Program-made: the position numbers and the translations under genes
Shown here: positions 12,601-20,635 of the stretch, in pieces
How positions within the stretch are numbered: position 1 is the stretch's first letter
Layout: each line of letters begins with the position of its first letter
Notes under the pieces: generated by a model
The model's database searches: none
Seen by the model: the letters and a program-made list of their open reading frames with translations, nothing else
Told to the model about the DNA's origin: nothing
Origin: Nematopogon swammerdamellus
Taxonomy: Eukaryota > Arthropoda > Insecta > Lepidoptera > Adelidae
Assembly (NCBI GenBank): GCA_946902875.1
Contig: OX336338.1
Location: 14,127,971-14,191,970 of the forward strand
Length of the DNA stretch: 64,000 nt
Reading direction: 5' to 3'

Positions 12601-15600
12601 AGTTCACCGTAGAACAATTACGTTTTTTAATTAGTTATATTTGTTGTTAAATTTTATTTGATAGGTAGTTATAAATTGAGGTCTCTCAAAATTAGTTCAG
12701 AGTACGCTAAGGGGGGGTTCTGTATCATATAGGGAGTATTTTTTTGGACCTTGGGCTTTTTTTTATGTAAAATATTTTTTTATGTATTTAAATAAAAAAA
12801 AGGTGGTTGATTTTTATAGCCTAATTGATTCAGTAGCATAACAGTAAAAAAAAAGTCTTCATCACCATTATGATATAACACGTGTAAGTTGATAAAAAAA
12901 AATCAAATTCTTTCTATTCCATACTAATAAAACTAAAATTGTGGTTTTTCACAATTTCTGAAAGAAAGAGATCTATGTATTTGAAGACTTTTTTGTTCCT
13001 GTCATGAAACTGAAACGATTACAAAAAATTTTTTTTTTACATTTTACATTAAAAAAATTTTTTTTTGTAAAAAAAAAAATCTTTGTTATTCAAAAGTTAT
13101 CTATTTCCGATACAGAACCCCCCCTTAGCGTACTCTGAACTAATTTTGAAAGACCTTAACAAATAGATAAATAAATGTAGGTATGTATGTACCTTCATGC
13201 CTCTATATATATAGATTGCCACCAATTTCAAAATTAAGGCATTCTGTTCTTATTGATGATGATGATGATGATGTCGATAATGACATCTACTCTCTCCACC
13301 ATCAGGACAAGAGACTGGAGGGCGGGTACGAAGCGGTGCCGACTCGCGACATCCACATGACGCAAGTGGGCCTCGACAAGCACTGGCTGCACATCCTCAA
13401 GCAGTACGTGCGCCCACTCCAGGAGGCCGTCTTCACCGGCTACTATCACAATGTGAGTACATAAACACTCTTATAACAACAACAGGACCACCTACGCTGT
13501 GCGCCTCAAACATCTTCCACTGTTTGTTCATTGCCCCTTACTAGGTGGTAGGCTCAAATTGTAGCCGACTGGGTTGGTACCACCGTACTGGATGTAAGAT
13601 GGCCGCAAGCAACCTCGGTTGTGTTCTCCTCTAGTCCAGTATAGCCATCCAGGGAAGTCTCCGGTATGGCACCTACCTTCTCGGAGTTGATATTGGCTGG
13701 TTAGAGCATGCGCTTTAGCTCCTCCAACTCAGCCACCCATACCGGATTACATAAAAAAAAAAATAAAAAAATCTCTTCCCCTAAATATAGCAGTATGGAC
13801 ACACACCTATTTAATTTTCCTCTAGTTCTGTCTTCAGCGGTATGGAACCACTGATTTTTTTATTTTATTGAAACTGCCACGGTTGGCTGCATCACTTACA
13901 ACATCCGTGATGTCAGCCCATAACACCGGGTGAACTTGGTGCCATGTCAGTGCTTCCCTTCGGTCGTGCCGGCTACACTGAACTGGACGGAAAACACAAA
14001 CTGTTTACATAGCCGTTTCGACCGACCTTTCATTCAGTGTGGCGGTACCAACCCGGGCGGGTTAAACCCTACCACCTAGTAATATAAGAAGGGAGTCATA
14101 TCCCGTAGTCGCCTTTTACGATATACACGGGGAGAGATGCAGTGGGGCTATTCTTTTAAAGTATCGGCCCCACCGCCGACGTAGTTGATGTCGCCGTCCC
14201 ACCTGGCGGGTGGTCTTTCCACATTCCGTTTTCCTGTCCCCAATTATGAATTGTTCGTTCAGAAGTCAACATGGCATTTTAAGCACAACCTATTGACCAT
14301 CGACCCAAGCGACACACCGACATGGTTCACATAGGTGGTGATGGGATAACATCACGGATGTACCTAATAGATGATGGTAGCCAACCGTGTCAGGATACAT
14401 CTTGTGATATTTTAAAAATGGTCTTATTTCAGCCTCCGGTGTCGATAATGAACTTTGTGGTTCGCTACCGGCCCGACGAGCAGCCTTCGCTGCGTCCCCA
14501 CCACGACTCCTCCACCTACACTATCAACCTGGCCCTCAACAGACCCAGTAAGTGGTTGTTGCTTTTTAGGTTTTCGTACCCGTATACTAAGCCTACGCCG
14601 TCCGTCCGTCTGTATTCGTCTGTCTATCTGTCCTATCTTTAAAGAGCTTTATCTTTTGATCCGTAATAGGTAGCCGGTTGAAATTTTTACATAAGTGTGT
14701 TATAATGGGGATATACTAAAAAATAATAAAAAAAAACAAGTAAAAAATTTTATTCCGATTCGTACTTAGCTGTTGTTTATTGTTATTTCCCCCTCTGTAC
14801 CTATTCCATCTGCCATCAGCTTCATGAACCATTATCAGACGTGTTGATTGAATGTTGCTGCTGGTTATTCTTGATGCTTAAGTGTGCCAATTCAGGATAG
14901 CTACAATAGAAGTACCCACAGGGCCTGCCGCAAGTCAGTCCAATAATCACACCAATCAGTTCTGTAGATCATATTTAACGGAAAAATGTGAAATACATTC
15001 CCCGTCTAACACTTCCGCCTTTCAATTTATAAGCACACACTCTGACATGTGCATATCTATAGAGAGCTATAGAAGGTGTTGAACTGAGCTTGCGATGGCT
15101 TCACTGAACATATCCGGGCCCATTGGCAGTGTTAATCGGGGTCGGGACTAGCGAGTGGCCACTCTGTGTAGTTCTCCAGTATGCATTACGTAAAACAACA
15201 TGTATATTTTATGTACACTTGTCACACTTTTTTTAACTTCAGATAATTTGTCAAGTATTCTGTATGAAGACATTCTTGTTGCCCGTGTTTTCACAGCCTC
15301 TGAATTAGCGGAGTCGCTCCTCGCTCAAGTATCATCTAATAAAACAAATTGCCCGTCTCTCAATACACTAGCTGTAGACGGTGCTTGCTTCAATTGGCCA
15401 ATGCGGCGGCTAATTCTATAGTAATTTTATCAATATTGCAGTGATTTATGTATCATATATTTATTGCTGATTTATATTTGCATTTTGATGTTGATATAAT
15501 GAATGAATAATTGTGTCTGCCTACCCCACTAGGAAACTGGCATGACACTTATAAAAACAATTTTTATTTATTAAAACCAATGGACAATTTTTAAAATTAT

Positions 15601-16042
15601 AAGTGTTCATTATTGTAACTACAGGGAACGTAACAAAGAAAGCAAAGCTAAAGAATGTTAAAAAAATAAATATTTTTTAACATTCAGCTCTGCGTGGAGA
15701 GCATCTCGTGGCACTTACGAGTACCATGATCACGGCAGGAACATGTTGTAATGAGCTGACGTCACAGGTAGCAAGTGCTCATGTGATGTTACAAAGAAAT
15801 CTGACATCAAGAGTCTAGCAAGTAGAAAGAAAAACGAAAGAAGAATTAACATAAAACAATGTTTGCCTGCAGACATAGACTACGAGGGTGGTGGGTGCAA
15901 CTTCATCCGCTACAACTGCTCGGTGCGCGACACCAAGCTGGGCTGGCTGCTGATGCACCCGGGCCGTCTGACGCACTACCACGAGGGACTCATCGTCACC
16001 AAGGGCACTCGCTACATCATGATCTCCTTCGTCGACCCCTAG
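475..16042 (+). CDS. Plod: Procollagen-lysine 2-oxoglutarate 5-dioxygenase (lysyl hydroxylase), 3' ten exons; 5' end outside window
   Basis: Lysyl hydroxylase of the endoplasmic reticulum hydroxylates collagen lysines using Fe(II), 2-oxoglutarate, O2 and ascorbate; family members also carry N-terminal glycosyltransferase-like domains. Ten exons join in one frame: 475-642, 1096-1292, 2196-2449, 2912-3136, 7388-7529, 9799-9981, 11197-11301, 13306-13452, 14433-14547, 15873-16042. They encode 567 residues plus TAG. The family is usually about 720 residues, so roughly 150 N-terminal residues lie upstream. Exons 1-4 are glycosyltransferase-like ([12 protein letters not shown] motif at exon 2; DYLFVVD at exon 4). 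Exons 5-6 are the linker. Exons 7-10 are the dioxygenase domain, with the iron-binding HxD (HHD, 14499-14507), the distal His in LTHYHEG (15974-15976), the 2-oxoglutarate Arg in KGTRY (16010-16012) and the usual terminal SFVDP. All introns are GT-AG with matching phases. The catalytic residues are intact, so the gene looks functional. Confidence 0.95.
1096..1292 (+). CDS. Plod: Plod exon
   Basis: The acceptor is ttttcag before 1096 and the donor is gtgagt at 1293. It reads [14 protein letters not shown], then the conserved IVHGNGPSK and [15 protein letters not shown] segments typical of the lysyl hydroxylase glycosyltransferase domain. It ends in phase 0. Confidence 0.93.
1495..1582 (-). repeat. 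tRNA-like sequence (SINE head or tRNA pseudogene)
   Basis: On the minus strand a weak A box (TAGCTCTTGTGG) is followed about 60 bases later by a good B box (AGTTCGAATCCC). It sits in a Plod intron. Pairing of the stems is poor, so a working tRNA is unlikely. Confidence 0.4.
1878..2050 (+). repeat. Dispersed repeat, related to 60190-60310
   Basis: It shares the order 'cgagcatgtatg', 'tggaagag' and 'gtctctgcctaccct' with the segment at 60190-60310, so both are copies of one dispersed element, probably a LINE 3' end. It sits in the Plod intron before 2196. Confidence 0.5.
2196..2449 (+). CDS. Plod: Plod exon
   Basis: The acceptor is gtacag and the donor is gtgagt at 2450. It reads [18 protein letters not shown], then [16 protein letters not shown] and [12 protein letters not shown], the second glycosyltransferase-like (accessory) domain. 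It ends in phase 2. Confidence 0.94.
2912..3136 (+). CDS. Plod: Plod exon
   Basis: The acceptor is tttgcag and the donor is gtgagt at 3137. It reads [13 protein letters not shown], then [20 protein letters not shown] and [10 protein letters not shown], matching the accessory domain of lysyl hydroxylases. It ends in phase 2. The following 4.25-kb intron holds the antisense Ig-protein gene. Confidence 0.94.
3196..3249. repeat. Perfect hairpin, 23-bp arms with 8-base loop
   Basis: Arms 3196-3218 and 3227-3249 are exact reverse complements (core GCTAAGTGCACTGCAGAAAA). It lies 60 bases after a Plod donor. It is too short for a typical miRNA precursor; a miniature foldback is more likely. Confidence 0.75.
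4341..4346 (-). terminator. Possible oig-4-like poly(A) signal
   Basis: The + strand reads TTTATT, which is AATAAA on the minus strand, about 170 bases after the stop codon. Confidence 0.35.
4515..4673 (-). CDS. oig-4: oig-4-like exon 4 (second half of the Ig fold)
   Basis: It begins after acceptor ttgcag. It reads [20 protein letters not shown], then the Ig C' motif [11 protein letters not shown] and a short tail ending SIAFD before the stop. Confidence 0.87.
   Translation of the reverse strand: MHEWPMGEDKVKSKIEIDPATQMDAGVYECTADNMYSIDRRSFKTDFSIAFD
4515..6396 (-). CDS. oig-4: Secreted single immunoglobulin-domain protein, OIG-4 type, nested antisense in a Plod intron
   Basis: Four exons on the minus strand, all joined in phase 0, give a 161-residue protein: 6396-6292 (35 codons), 5997-5926 (24), 5289-5140 (50), 4673-4515 (52 plus stop). 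The start is the first of two ATGs after an in-frame TAA. The N-terminus is a hydrophobic signal peptide ([18 protein letters not shown]) followed by a basic Arg/Ser/Thr stretch. A single Ig fold follows, with the first Cys in [12 protein letters not shown], Trp in HITWFKDG, and the second Cys in the [11 protein letters not shown] motif. No membrane segment or GPI signal is seen, so secretion is expected. Size and layout match the one-Ig OIG-4 proteins; in C. elegans OIG-4 acts at neuromuscular synapses. Identification with oig-4 is from family recognition, and a related short secreted Ig protein cannot be excluded. Confidence 0.85.
5140..5289 (-). CDS. oig-4: oig-4-like exon 3 (first half of the Ig fold)
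   Basis: It lies between acceptor gttatag and donor gtgagt. It reads [20 protein letters not shown], then [20 protein letters not shown] and HHYLH. It carries the first Ig cysteine and the invariant tryptophan. Confidence 0.87.
5769..5894. mobile_element. Harbinger-like MITE (degenerate)
   Basis: The ends read GGGTCGATTTTTCAAT and, reversed, GGGCCGATTTTACGACC, with TAA before the left end. It is related in plan to the cleaner copy at 19849. It lies in an intron of the nested Ig gene. Confidence 0.45.
5926..5997 (-). CDS. oig-4: oig-4-like exon 2
   Basis: A 24-codon micro-exon between acceptor tttttcag and donor gtaagc. It reads [20 protein letters not shown] then NHND. It has no stop and no initiation codon, so automatic ORF calling misses it. 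Confidence 0.82.
6292..6396 (-). CDS. oig-4: oig-4-like exon 1 (signal peptide)
   Basis: It starts at tandem ATG codons and encodes [20 protein letters not shown] plus a basic tail rich in Arg and Ser. The donor gtgagc follows immediately. Confidence 0.8.
7146..7312 (+). repeat. SINE-like repeat, family C
   Basis: It shares 'ggctggctg..gtagctggagatc', 'ggggttttgca' and 'gtccccaaccaag' with 12148-12391. It lies in the Plod intron just before exon 7388. Confidence 0.55.
7388..7529 (+). CDS. Plod: Plod exon
   Basis: The acceptor is ttttcag and the donor is gtaagc at 7530. It reads [15 protein letters not shown], then [17 protein letters not shown], a conserved linker region. It starts with the last base of a split Val codon and ends in phase 0. 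The hAT-like element begins only 99 bases downstream, in the next intron. Confidence 0.94.
7629..8558 (+). mobile_element. hAT-like non-autonomous transposon, copy 1
   Basis: The 930-bp element starts CAGTGGCGGCTG and ends with CAGCCGCCAGTG. The termini are inverted repeats except for the third base. It is flanked by a perfect 8-bp target duplication, GCAGTGAG (7621-7628 and 8559-8566), as expected for hAT transposons. There is no transposase ORF. It shares length, ends and most sequence with 45692-46681. It lies in a Plod intron. Confidence 0.88.
7966..8046 (-). repeat. tRNA-like segment inside hAT-like copy 1
   Basis: On the minus strand an A-box-like TTGCCTAAGCGTTGG is followed by a perfect B box, GGTTCAATTCC. 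The same segment is at about 46037-46115 in copy 2, so it predates the spread of the element. Confidence 0.55.
9799..9981 (+). CDS. Plod: Plod exon
   Basis: The acceptor is atgttcag. It reads [16 protein letters not shown] through [17 protein letters not shown] to KHLM. The donor is taken at gtatca (9982), which keeps phase 0 with the next exon; it is a weaker match to consensus than the other donors, so the 3' edge is slightly less certain. Confidence 0.9.
10010..10330. repeat. Inverted repeat with a tRNA-like sequence in each arm
   Basis: Left arm 10010-10166 and right arm 10199-10330 are reverse complements around a 32-base centre. Read on the minus strand, the left arm holds a tRNA-like sequence of about 72 bases: TGGTGTAGTTGGTTA for the A box, a 5-bp anticodon-type stem and CAGGTTCAAATCCC for the B box. 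The right arm carries the same sequence but lacks about 26 bases running from the D arm to the anticodon arm. It lies in the Plod intron before 11197. Confidence 0.75.
10876..10942 (+). repeat. tRNA-like sequence
   Basis: The perfect A box TGGCTCAATGG is followed by a perfect B box, GGTTCGAATCC, and then T-runs. It looks like a tRNA-derived SINE head or tRNA pseudogene; acceptor pairing is poor. Confidence 0.5.
11197..11301 (+). CDS. Plod: Plod exon
   Basis: The acceptor is attttcag and the donor is gtgaga at 11302. It has exactly 35 codons, starting [19 protein letters not shown] and ending [10 protein letters not shown]: the start of the C-terminal prolyl/lysyl hydroxylase domain. Confidence 0.94.
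11383..11555 (+). mobile_element. RTE-type LINE C-terminus remnant fused to a SINE-A tail fragment
   Basis: The + strand reads [20 protein letters not shown] then RKDWR, resembling the C-terminal end of RTE-clade LINE proteins. It is followed directly by a degraded SINE-A tail (GTGATGGGCTGACA..GATGTAGCCAACC). A shared 3' end between an RTE LINE and this SINE body would explain the join. Confidence 0.55.
12148..12391 (+). repeat. SINE-like repeat, family C with shared 5' head
   Basis: It begins with the head found on other families (GTGTGGGGTCGGTACTTAA, CCCCGTGCATGTCGTAAAAG) and continues into the family C body seen at 7146. The tail is CAAACCAAAACAACAACAA. Confidence 0.6.
12430..12616. mobile_element. 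MITE-like element, also at 50425-50540 in opposite orientation
   Basis: It contains a hairpin, 12531-12616 (TGTTCTAC..GTAGAACA with T-runs and A-runs). The left part (tttgatgac, gcaaaccaggtaggta, gagcctattt) recurs reversed at 50425-50540. Confidence 0.5.
12679..13157. mobile_element. MITE with about 50-bp terminal inverted repeats
   Basis: Left end 12679-12728 (AGGTCTCTCAAAATTAGTTC, then AGAGTACGCTAAGGGGGGG) is the reverse complement of 13110-13157 with very few mismatches. The interior is AT-rich and without an ORF. A clear target duplication was not seen. It lies in the Plod intron before 13306. Confidence 0.7.
13255..13273 (+). repeat. (GAT)n microsatellite
   Basis: Six GAT units 32 bases upstream of a Plod acceptor, in the place of a polypyrimidine tract. 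Confidence 0.8.
13306..13452 (+). CDS. Plod: Plod exon
   Basis: The acceptor is ccatcag and the donor is gtgagt at 13453. It has 49 codons containing [17 protein letters not shown] and VFTGYYHN, a very conserved part of lysyl hydroxylases. A (GAT)n run lies 32 bases before the acceptor. Confidence 0.95.
13534..13770 (+). repeat. SINE-like repeat, family B
   Basis: It reads CTAGGTGGTAGGCTCAAATT and GGTTGGTACCACCG, then TATAGCC..GGGAAGTCTCCGGTATGGC and CACCTACCTTCTCGGA, ending in an A-rich tail. Other copies are at 17362-17475 (minus) and 31653-31826 (plus). The CTAGGTGGTAGG..GGTACCACCG module is also in family A. Confidence 0.65.
13855..14173 (-). repeat. SINE family A (standard head), minus orientation
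   Basis: The A-tail (T-run at 13855) is followed on the minus strand by the family A body (GTAGCC, GTTCACCCGGTGTTATGGGC, CAGTGTAGCCGGCACGACCG, ACCACC) and the head ending GGGGCCGATACTTTAAAAG. The best full copies for comparison are 39292-39632 and 54067-54390. Confidence 0.8.
14325..14398 (+). repeat. SINE family A tail fragment
   Basis: A degraded piece of the family A 3' body (GGTGATGGGATAACATCACG, GGTAGCCAACCGTGTCAGG), 35 bases before a Plod acceptor. Confidence 0.5.
14433..14547 (+). CDS. Plod: Plod exon with iron-binding HxD
   Basis: The acceptor is tatttcag and the donor is gtaagt at 14548. It reads [19 protein letters not shown], then [15 protein letters not shown] at 14499-14507 supplies two of the three iron ligands. 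It ends in phase 1. Confidence 0.95.
14558..14705 (+). repeat. Dispersed repeat 'ttccgta..cctacgccgtctgtctg', family F
   Basis: It reads ACTAAGCCTACGCCGTCC, then tctgt repeats, ATCCGTAATAGGTAGCCGGT and TGAAATTTTTACA. The same order occurs at 34915-35000 (minus), 44195-44410 (minus), 47033-47110, 49540-49855 (minus) and 50690-50930. It is a very common lepidopteran repeat type, probably a LINE 3' end. Confidence 0.6.
15653..15685. repeat. Small hairpin GAATGTTAAAAAA..TTTTTTAACATTC
   Basis: Arms of 13 bases around a short AT loop, in the last Plod intron. Confidence 0.6.
15873..16042 (+). CDS. Plod: Plod terminal exon
   Basis: The acceptor is cctgcag. After the split codon it reads [15 protein letters not shown], then [19 protein letters not shown] and SFVDP followed by TAG. 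It supplies the third iron ligand (His, 15974-15976) and the 2-oxoglutarate-binding Arg (16010-16012). Confidence 0.95.
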
Positions 16043-16122
16043 ATCCCACTCCTCACTCCGCTCACCCCTATCGTGTCGCCTTTCAGTGAAAACCTAGCAA
16101 AAATAGTCAAGTAAAAGTAACG

Positions 16123-16260
16123 GTAGCATGGGACATCCCCCGCCTAGGTGAGCAGGCGACCTGAAAAGGTGGCCGGGAGTGGATGGATGAGAAGAGCGGA
16201 ATACCACATGTGGTGGCGTACCTTGAGGCCTATGTCCAGCAGTGGACACTAAATCGCTGA
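16123..16260 (+). mobile_element. RTE-type LINE C-terminus remnant in the Plod 3' UTR
   Basis: The + strand reads VAWDIPRLGEQAT, a stop, then REWMDEKSGIPHVVAYLEAY and VQQW before TGA, resembling the C-terminal end of RTE-clade LINE ORFs. It starts 80 bases after the Plod stop and ends before the AATAAA, so it is probably transcribed as part of the Plod 3' UTR. Confidence 0.55.
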
Positions 16261-16309
16261 CTGGCATGCCAATCAGATCAGCCGTTTTCGCGTTTATCCT
16301 TCACAGACA

Positions 16310-16315
16310 AATAAA
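16310..16315 (+). terminator. Likely Plod poly(A) signal AATAAA
   Basis: This is the first canonical AATAAA after the Plod stop, 268 bases downstream. The intervening 3' UTR includes an RTE-like LINE remnant. Later AT-rich hexamers exist, so a longer 3' UTR is possible. Confidence 0.55.
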
Positions 16316-17361
16316 TGTTGTTGCCTTTTAAGAGAAAATCAGCTTTTACCCGCGGCCACGTGCATGTAAAAATATAATTAACCCAATATTGGTTTAAGTT
16401 GATGGATTGTGTATAAAATACTCATATTTGTATGGAAGCTCTACTTTCTATTAGATGTGTACCAAACTCACTTCTTTATAGCTACAATTGCTTATTTTCA
16501 TGCATTCTTTCGTTCGACAAATTGTTTAATCTCTAAAGCTTGTGTAAACTCATACATTGTTTTCACTTCAAGAAGACAATACTATAATGTTCACCGTAAA
16601 CATGCATAACGTACTCACGCGAAATATGTGTGACTGAAAGTTGTCTACACCGCACAAAGTATACAGCGCACTCGTCACACAGTCGTACAACTATATAACC
16701 TGAATAACTGTTTGTACAAAATGTATCTGTATAAAAATGTATACTGCTTTTTAAATATTGTGATTTCTATACACTCTTGGAAATATGTGATTACTTTGAT
16801 CACAAGTCGCCCCTTTTATTTTTAGATTATATTGATTTGTTTCCATTGCATAGTATTCGCTGTGTCAAAGAAAATAACAATATGGGTAATGTCTATGTTA
16901 CCATTTACTATTAAATTTAAATGTATTTGAGAGCAAATACCTGATAATGTTTAGACGGTTTATAATAATGTAACATTGTGTAACATTGTTCAATGTGGAT
17001 GTAGTACCAGTGACGAGTGACATTGGAGAATTTGTTATGAAGTGATTGTTGTGAAGAGATGACTGCTGGAATGCAATGTGTACAGTAGCATTTTGACTTA
17101 TTGCATTTATTATGTTAATTAGGGTTTCTATATCCTTAAAACGTTGAGCTGGGTGACATACGATAACAAGCCTACACCGAAATGTTTTACAAACATTTTG
17201 GAAATAAATACTTTACACAAAGAAATAATAAGAGTGGAGGTAGAAAACGTTCTGGCATCTCCTTTCAAGTTAAATCAAAGCATGTCTGAATGCAGTAACC
17301 AAAGGAGCAAAAGTAGAAGCAAAATTATGAGAGTATTTTTTATTTATTTAGGCAATCCGAT

Positions 17362-17475
17362 ATGGTTGTATGAGTCAGAGGGGCGAAAGCACATACTCCG
17401 ACCAGCCAACATCACCTCCGAGAAGGTAGATGCCATGCCGTAGACTTCCCTTTGGATGACTGGGTAGTCTGGGGT
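17362..17475 (-). repeat. SINE-like repeat, family B, minus orientation
   Basis: Its reverse complement shares CCTTCTCGGAGGTGATGTTG, GGAAGTCTACGGCATGGC and GTCATCCAAAGGG-type segments with 13534-13770. It makes up the 3' half of a spurious ORF at 17144-17443. Confidence 0.5.
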
Positions 17476-19050
17476 CCGTGGATCACACCTATACACGTGT
17501 AGCTGACGTTCCAAGGGTTAATAATTTAGAATTTTAATTTCATATGTTTGACTATATAATAAAATCGAGATTTTAACGAATATTGGACACAACTGTAGCC
17601 ACAAATAAAGTGTTAACTTCCTCAGTATTTTTTAGGGAACAGATTTTAGCATAGACACATACAGTGCGTCAGAGCTTAATAAGGCTGTGCTGTCTATGAG
17701 TATGTGTGTATGTATGAGTAGGTAGAGTAAGTGAACACAACCAAAGAACGGAGCAATTCGTCGAATATGACACTTTAATTGTCAACCTTTAGGAATAAGT
17801 ATGGATAATATTTGCTGATAGCCACGTCTTAACTTCCATGTTGAACTAAACTTTCTGTGGGCGCAGCTGTGGGCTTTCAAACATTTAATTATAATCCATT
17901 GCATTGTTTGGTTACAAATATGATTTTTTTACAATTATTAGTTTGAAACTTTTAATGGTTTTATCTAAATGTGGCAAATTTTTTAGAAGCAGATGTGTCA
18001 GAATTATAAGCTGTGTATCTAAGTGTAAAATCGGACACAATATAGATCTTTGTTTTAATAGAGGCGACCTGTGACAAGCTGGCTGGCGTGTAACAATAAT
18101 GTTGTCCTGTTACGTCACGTTACATCTACACAAACAACATACAATGTATGTGTGACAGCCAGCACACTACTGACAGCTAAGCCTCGACTGGTGGTTATAC
18201 CTATGCCTAATATATTCACTTCTATCGAATCTGCTTACGATTAATTAGATTTTTGTTCCTAAGTTGTCTTCTTACTATTAAATAGTTATAAGCTATTATT
18301 AAAGTTTTATTAATAAATATAGCATCAAATTCTCTTGTTTTCTTTTATTACGTATCTAAACTTTTCAAACAGGTAAGTATCAAATACGGGACAAGCATCT
18401 CAATCAACAGTTATGCATCCCCGTTTCACCAATCTAAGCACTTTTAGGTCTATTAGAAACTGGTAAAGTTGGGCAATTAAAACTATAGTACCTGGGCGAC
18501 CGAGCTTCGCTCGGCGTCTACAGCTATATAGATAAACTCAAAAAAATAACATTATCTATATACTAAATTTCATCCAAATCGTTAGAGCCGTTTCCGAGAA
18601 ACCAATTGTACATATATATATATATATATACAAGTTTAGCTCACTTAAAGTAATAGGATTAATTAAACAATAACCCATTTCAATTACTTTACATTTTTTT
18701 ACAAACAATTTAAAGTTGGACACAACTCTAGATCAGTTTTGAGCGAAAATTGTTCCAACTTCCAAAGACCAATCTTTATGATAGAAGATAGAAGCCTATT
18801 AGGTACCGCCCAGGAAGTCCCAAATACTACGGCCATATAGGAAGCCGATGAACCAGTCACAGCGGCCAGAAGGAATGTTGCTTGCAGCTTGTCTGAAAGC
18901 GACTTATGCTAAACGTCGCCAAATTCCTTGGCAATATCAAGACAATTTTATTGCCAGTAGCATTTAATGATTTGCTTCACAGTCAAACCATTGCTGTAGT
19001 TTGTATTGAGGCGTTCCGTTATTTGCGAAAACAATTGTTTTGGTAAACAA

Positions 19051-19271
19051 TTTTTTTTTTATGGAAATTGACACGGTTTGCTACATCACCTACAGCATCC
19101 GTGATGTCAGGCCATAACACTGGGTGAACTAGGTGCCATGTCAGTGCTTCCCTTCATTTCATTTCGGCTACACTGATGAACTAGATGGAAAACACGAACT
19201 ATTTACATAGCCGTTTCGACCGACGTTTCATTCAGTGCGGTGGTACCAATCCGGGATAAACCCCATACCAT
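19051..19271 (-). repeat. SINE family A, head-truncated, minus orientation
   Basis: A T-run (A-tail) is followed by the family A body ending at the GGTACCACCG module; the head is missing. Confidence 0.75.
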
Positions 19272-19848
19272 AAATATATTGTTAGGTGCTCGCACTTGAT
19301 TTTGTTTATTTTATGTTTCTACTGTCTCTTGCTAAACAATAAATATTTTTTCATTTCTTCGAACTAGCTGCTGCGTGTCCTCTGAATAATTGTTACTACG
19401 GTCAGAATATATGCGATCAACATTGATCTAAATACAAAAAAATATTATGTCAGTGTTATAAAACCGTTCGAGAAACTTCTCTGTTCGAGATTATAATAAA
19501 TAATAATGTACCTAGGTAATCTAGAATAATAAAATTCTAGGTCAAACCTGAAAAGCCGAAATCTAAAATAAAATCTACAATTTAAACGTTACGTTCTCGA
19601 AGCACGCGATAGTAAAAAGACAAAATACTCTTTTCATTCTCCACTCTGCGTTCCTAACTATAAGTTGATACACTTTTGTGTTATAATAAAGTAATATAAA
19701 CGGGGTTCTCTATGCTATCCAAAATGTTGTTATAGAAATCGGTTGAGTCTTTCTTTAATGATAGAAAACAGACAGAAACTTAGACGAAAAGAGGGCAGAG
19801 GGCTTTTAAAATCACGTAGTGAAACAATTTGAAAAAATGTTTGATTAA

Positions 19849-19981
19849 GGGCCAATTGCGCCAACACGAATTTAACGATATAAATCAGTTTAACTCGTTA
19901 AGCTAGTACCCGTTGACTGTGGGAACTGCGTTTAAATCCTCTCGCTACTTAACTCTAAATTCGTGTTGGCGCAAGTGGGCC
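19849..19981. mobile_element. PIF/Harbinger-like MITE with TAA target duplication
   Basis: The 133-bp element starts GGGCCAATTGCGCCAACACG and its other end, reversed, starts GGCCCACTTGCGCCAACACG. TAA is duplicated at 19846-19848 and 19982-19984. Terminal GGGCC/GGCCC and a TAA duplication fit the PIF/Harbinger pattern. Confidence 0.75.
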
Positions 19982-20635
19982 TAAGTAATACAAAAGTTTA
20001 AAAAAATCAAGAGATGTCGAAAACTTACGGTTTGAACAATACAAAATAATACTTACTGAAAGTGCTTTCTAATCCATCTTGAAGCAAACTTCTAACCAAA
20101 ATTATGAAATTAATTCTAATCTATACATATAATAAAATCGTAAAGGTAAGAAAGTCTGTACATTGAATGTATTCGGAAAAAAACTAACCAGGGTGGCTTA
20201 AAATGAGATACTGAACATGTTAGAACAGTTTTTAAAATTTTTGTTTGTTTGTTTGTCTGTACGCGCATCACGCAAAAACCACTGAACGGAATTAGACGAA
20301 ACTTTGTATAGTGGCAGTTTATATCCCGGAATAACATAATAAATAAAAAAATATAATAAAAATTAAAATTATTAAAAATATTATTGCGCATTTGAAATCA
20401 CGTAGTCCAAAGTAAAGGTTTCTTGATTATTTGATTCATCGATCGAATGCATAACAATTTTAAATATCAAGTTGACAACGGAGAACTGTCATCTCGACGT
20501 GAGCTGGCCGGTGACGAATTGTTTGAGAAATAAAAACAAATTTAAGTTGAAGTAATGTCGCTGTCATTGGTGCAATTTATATTTCTGTTGCCCGCGGCTT
20601 CGCTCGCGTGAAATTCGTATTTCAAAAAAGAAAGT

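Larger units (their letters stand above)
16316..20119. other. Intergenic, AT-rich, with repeat insertions
   Basis: No coding exon seen. Besides the repeats listed separately it holds a (TA)n run near 18609-18630 and a dispersed repeat at 18480-18640 (GACCGAGCTTCGCTCGG and AAATCGTTAGAGCCGTTTCC). Confidence 0.5.

Noticed and set aside
17144..17443. 99-residue ORF on the + strand
   Set aside because: The last third is an inverted SINE family B copy; the remainder has no recognisable domain.
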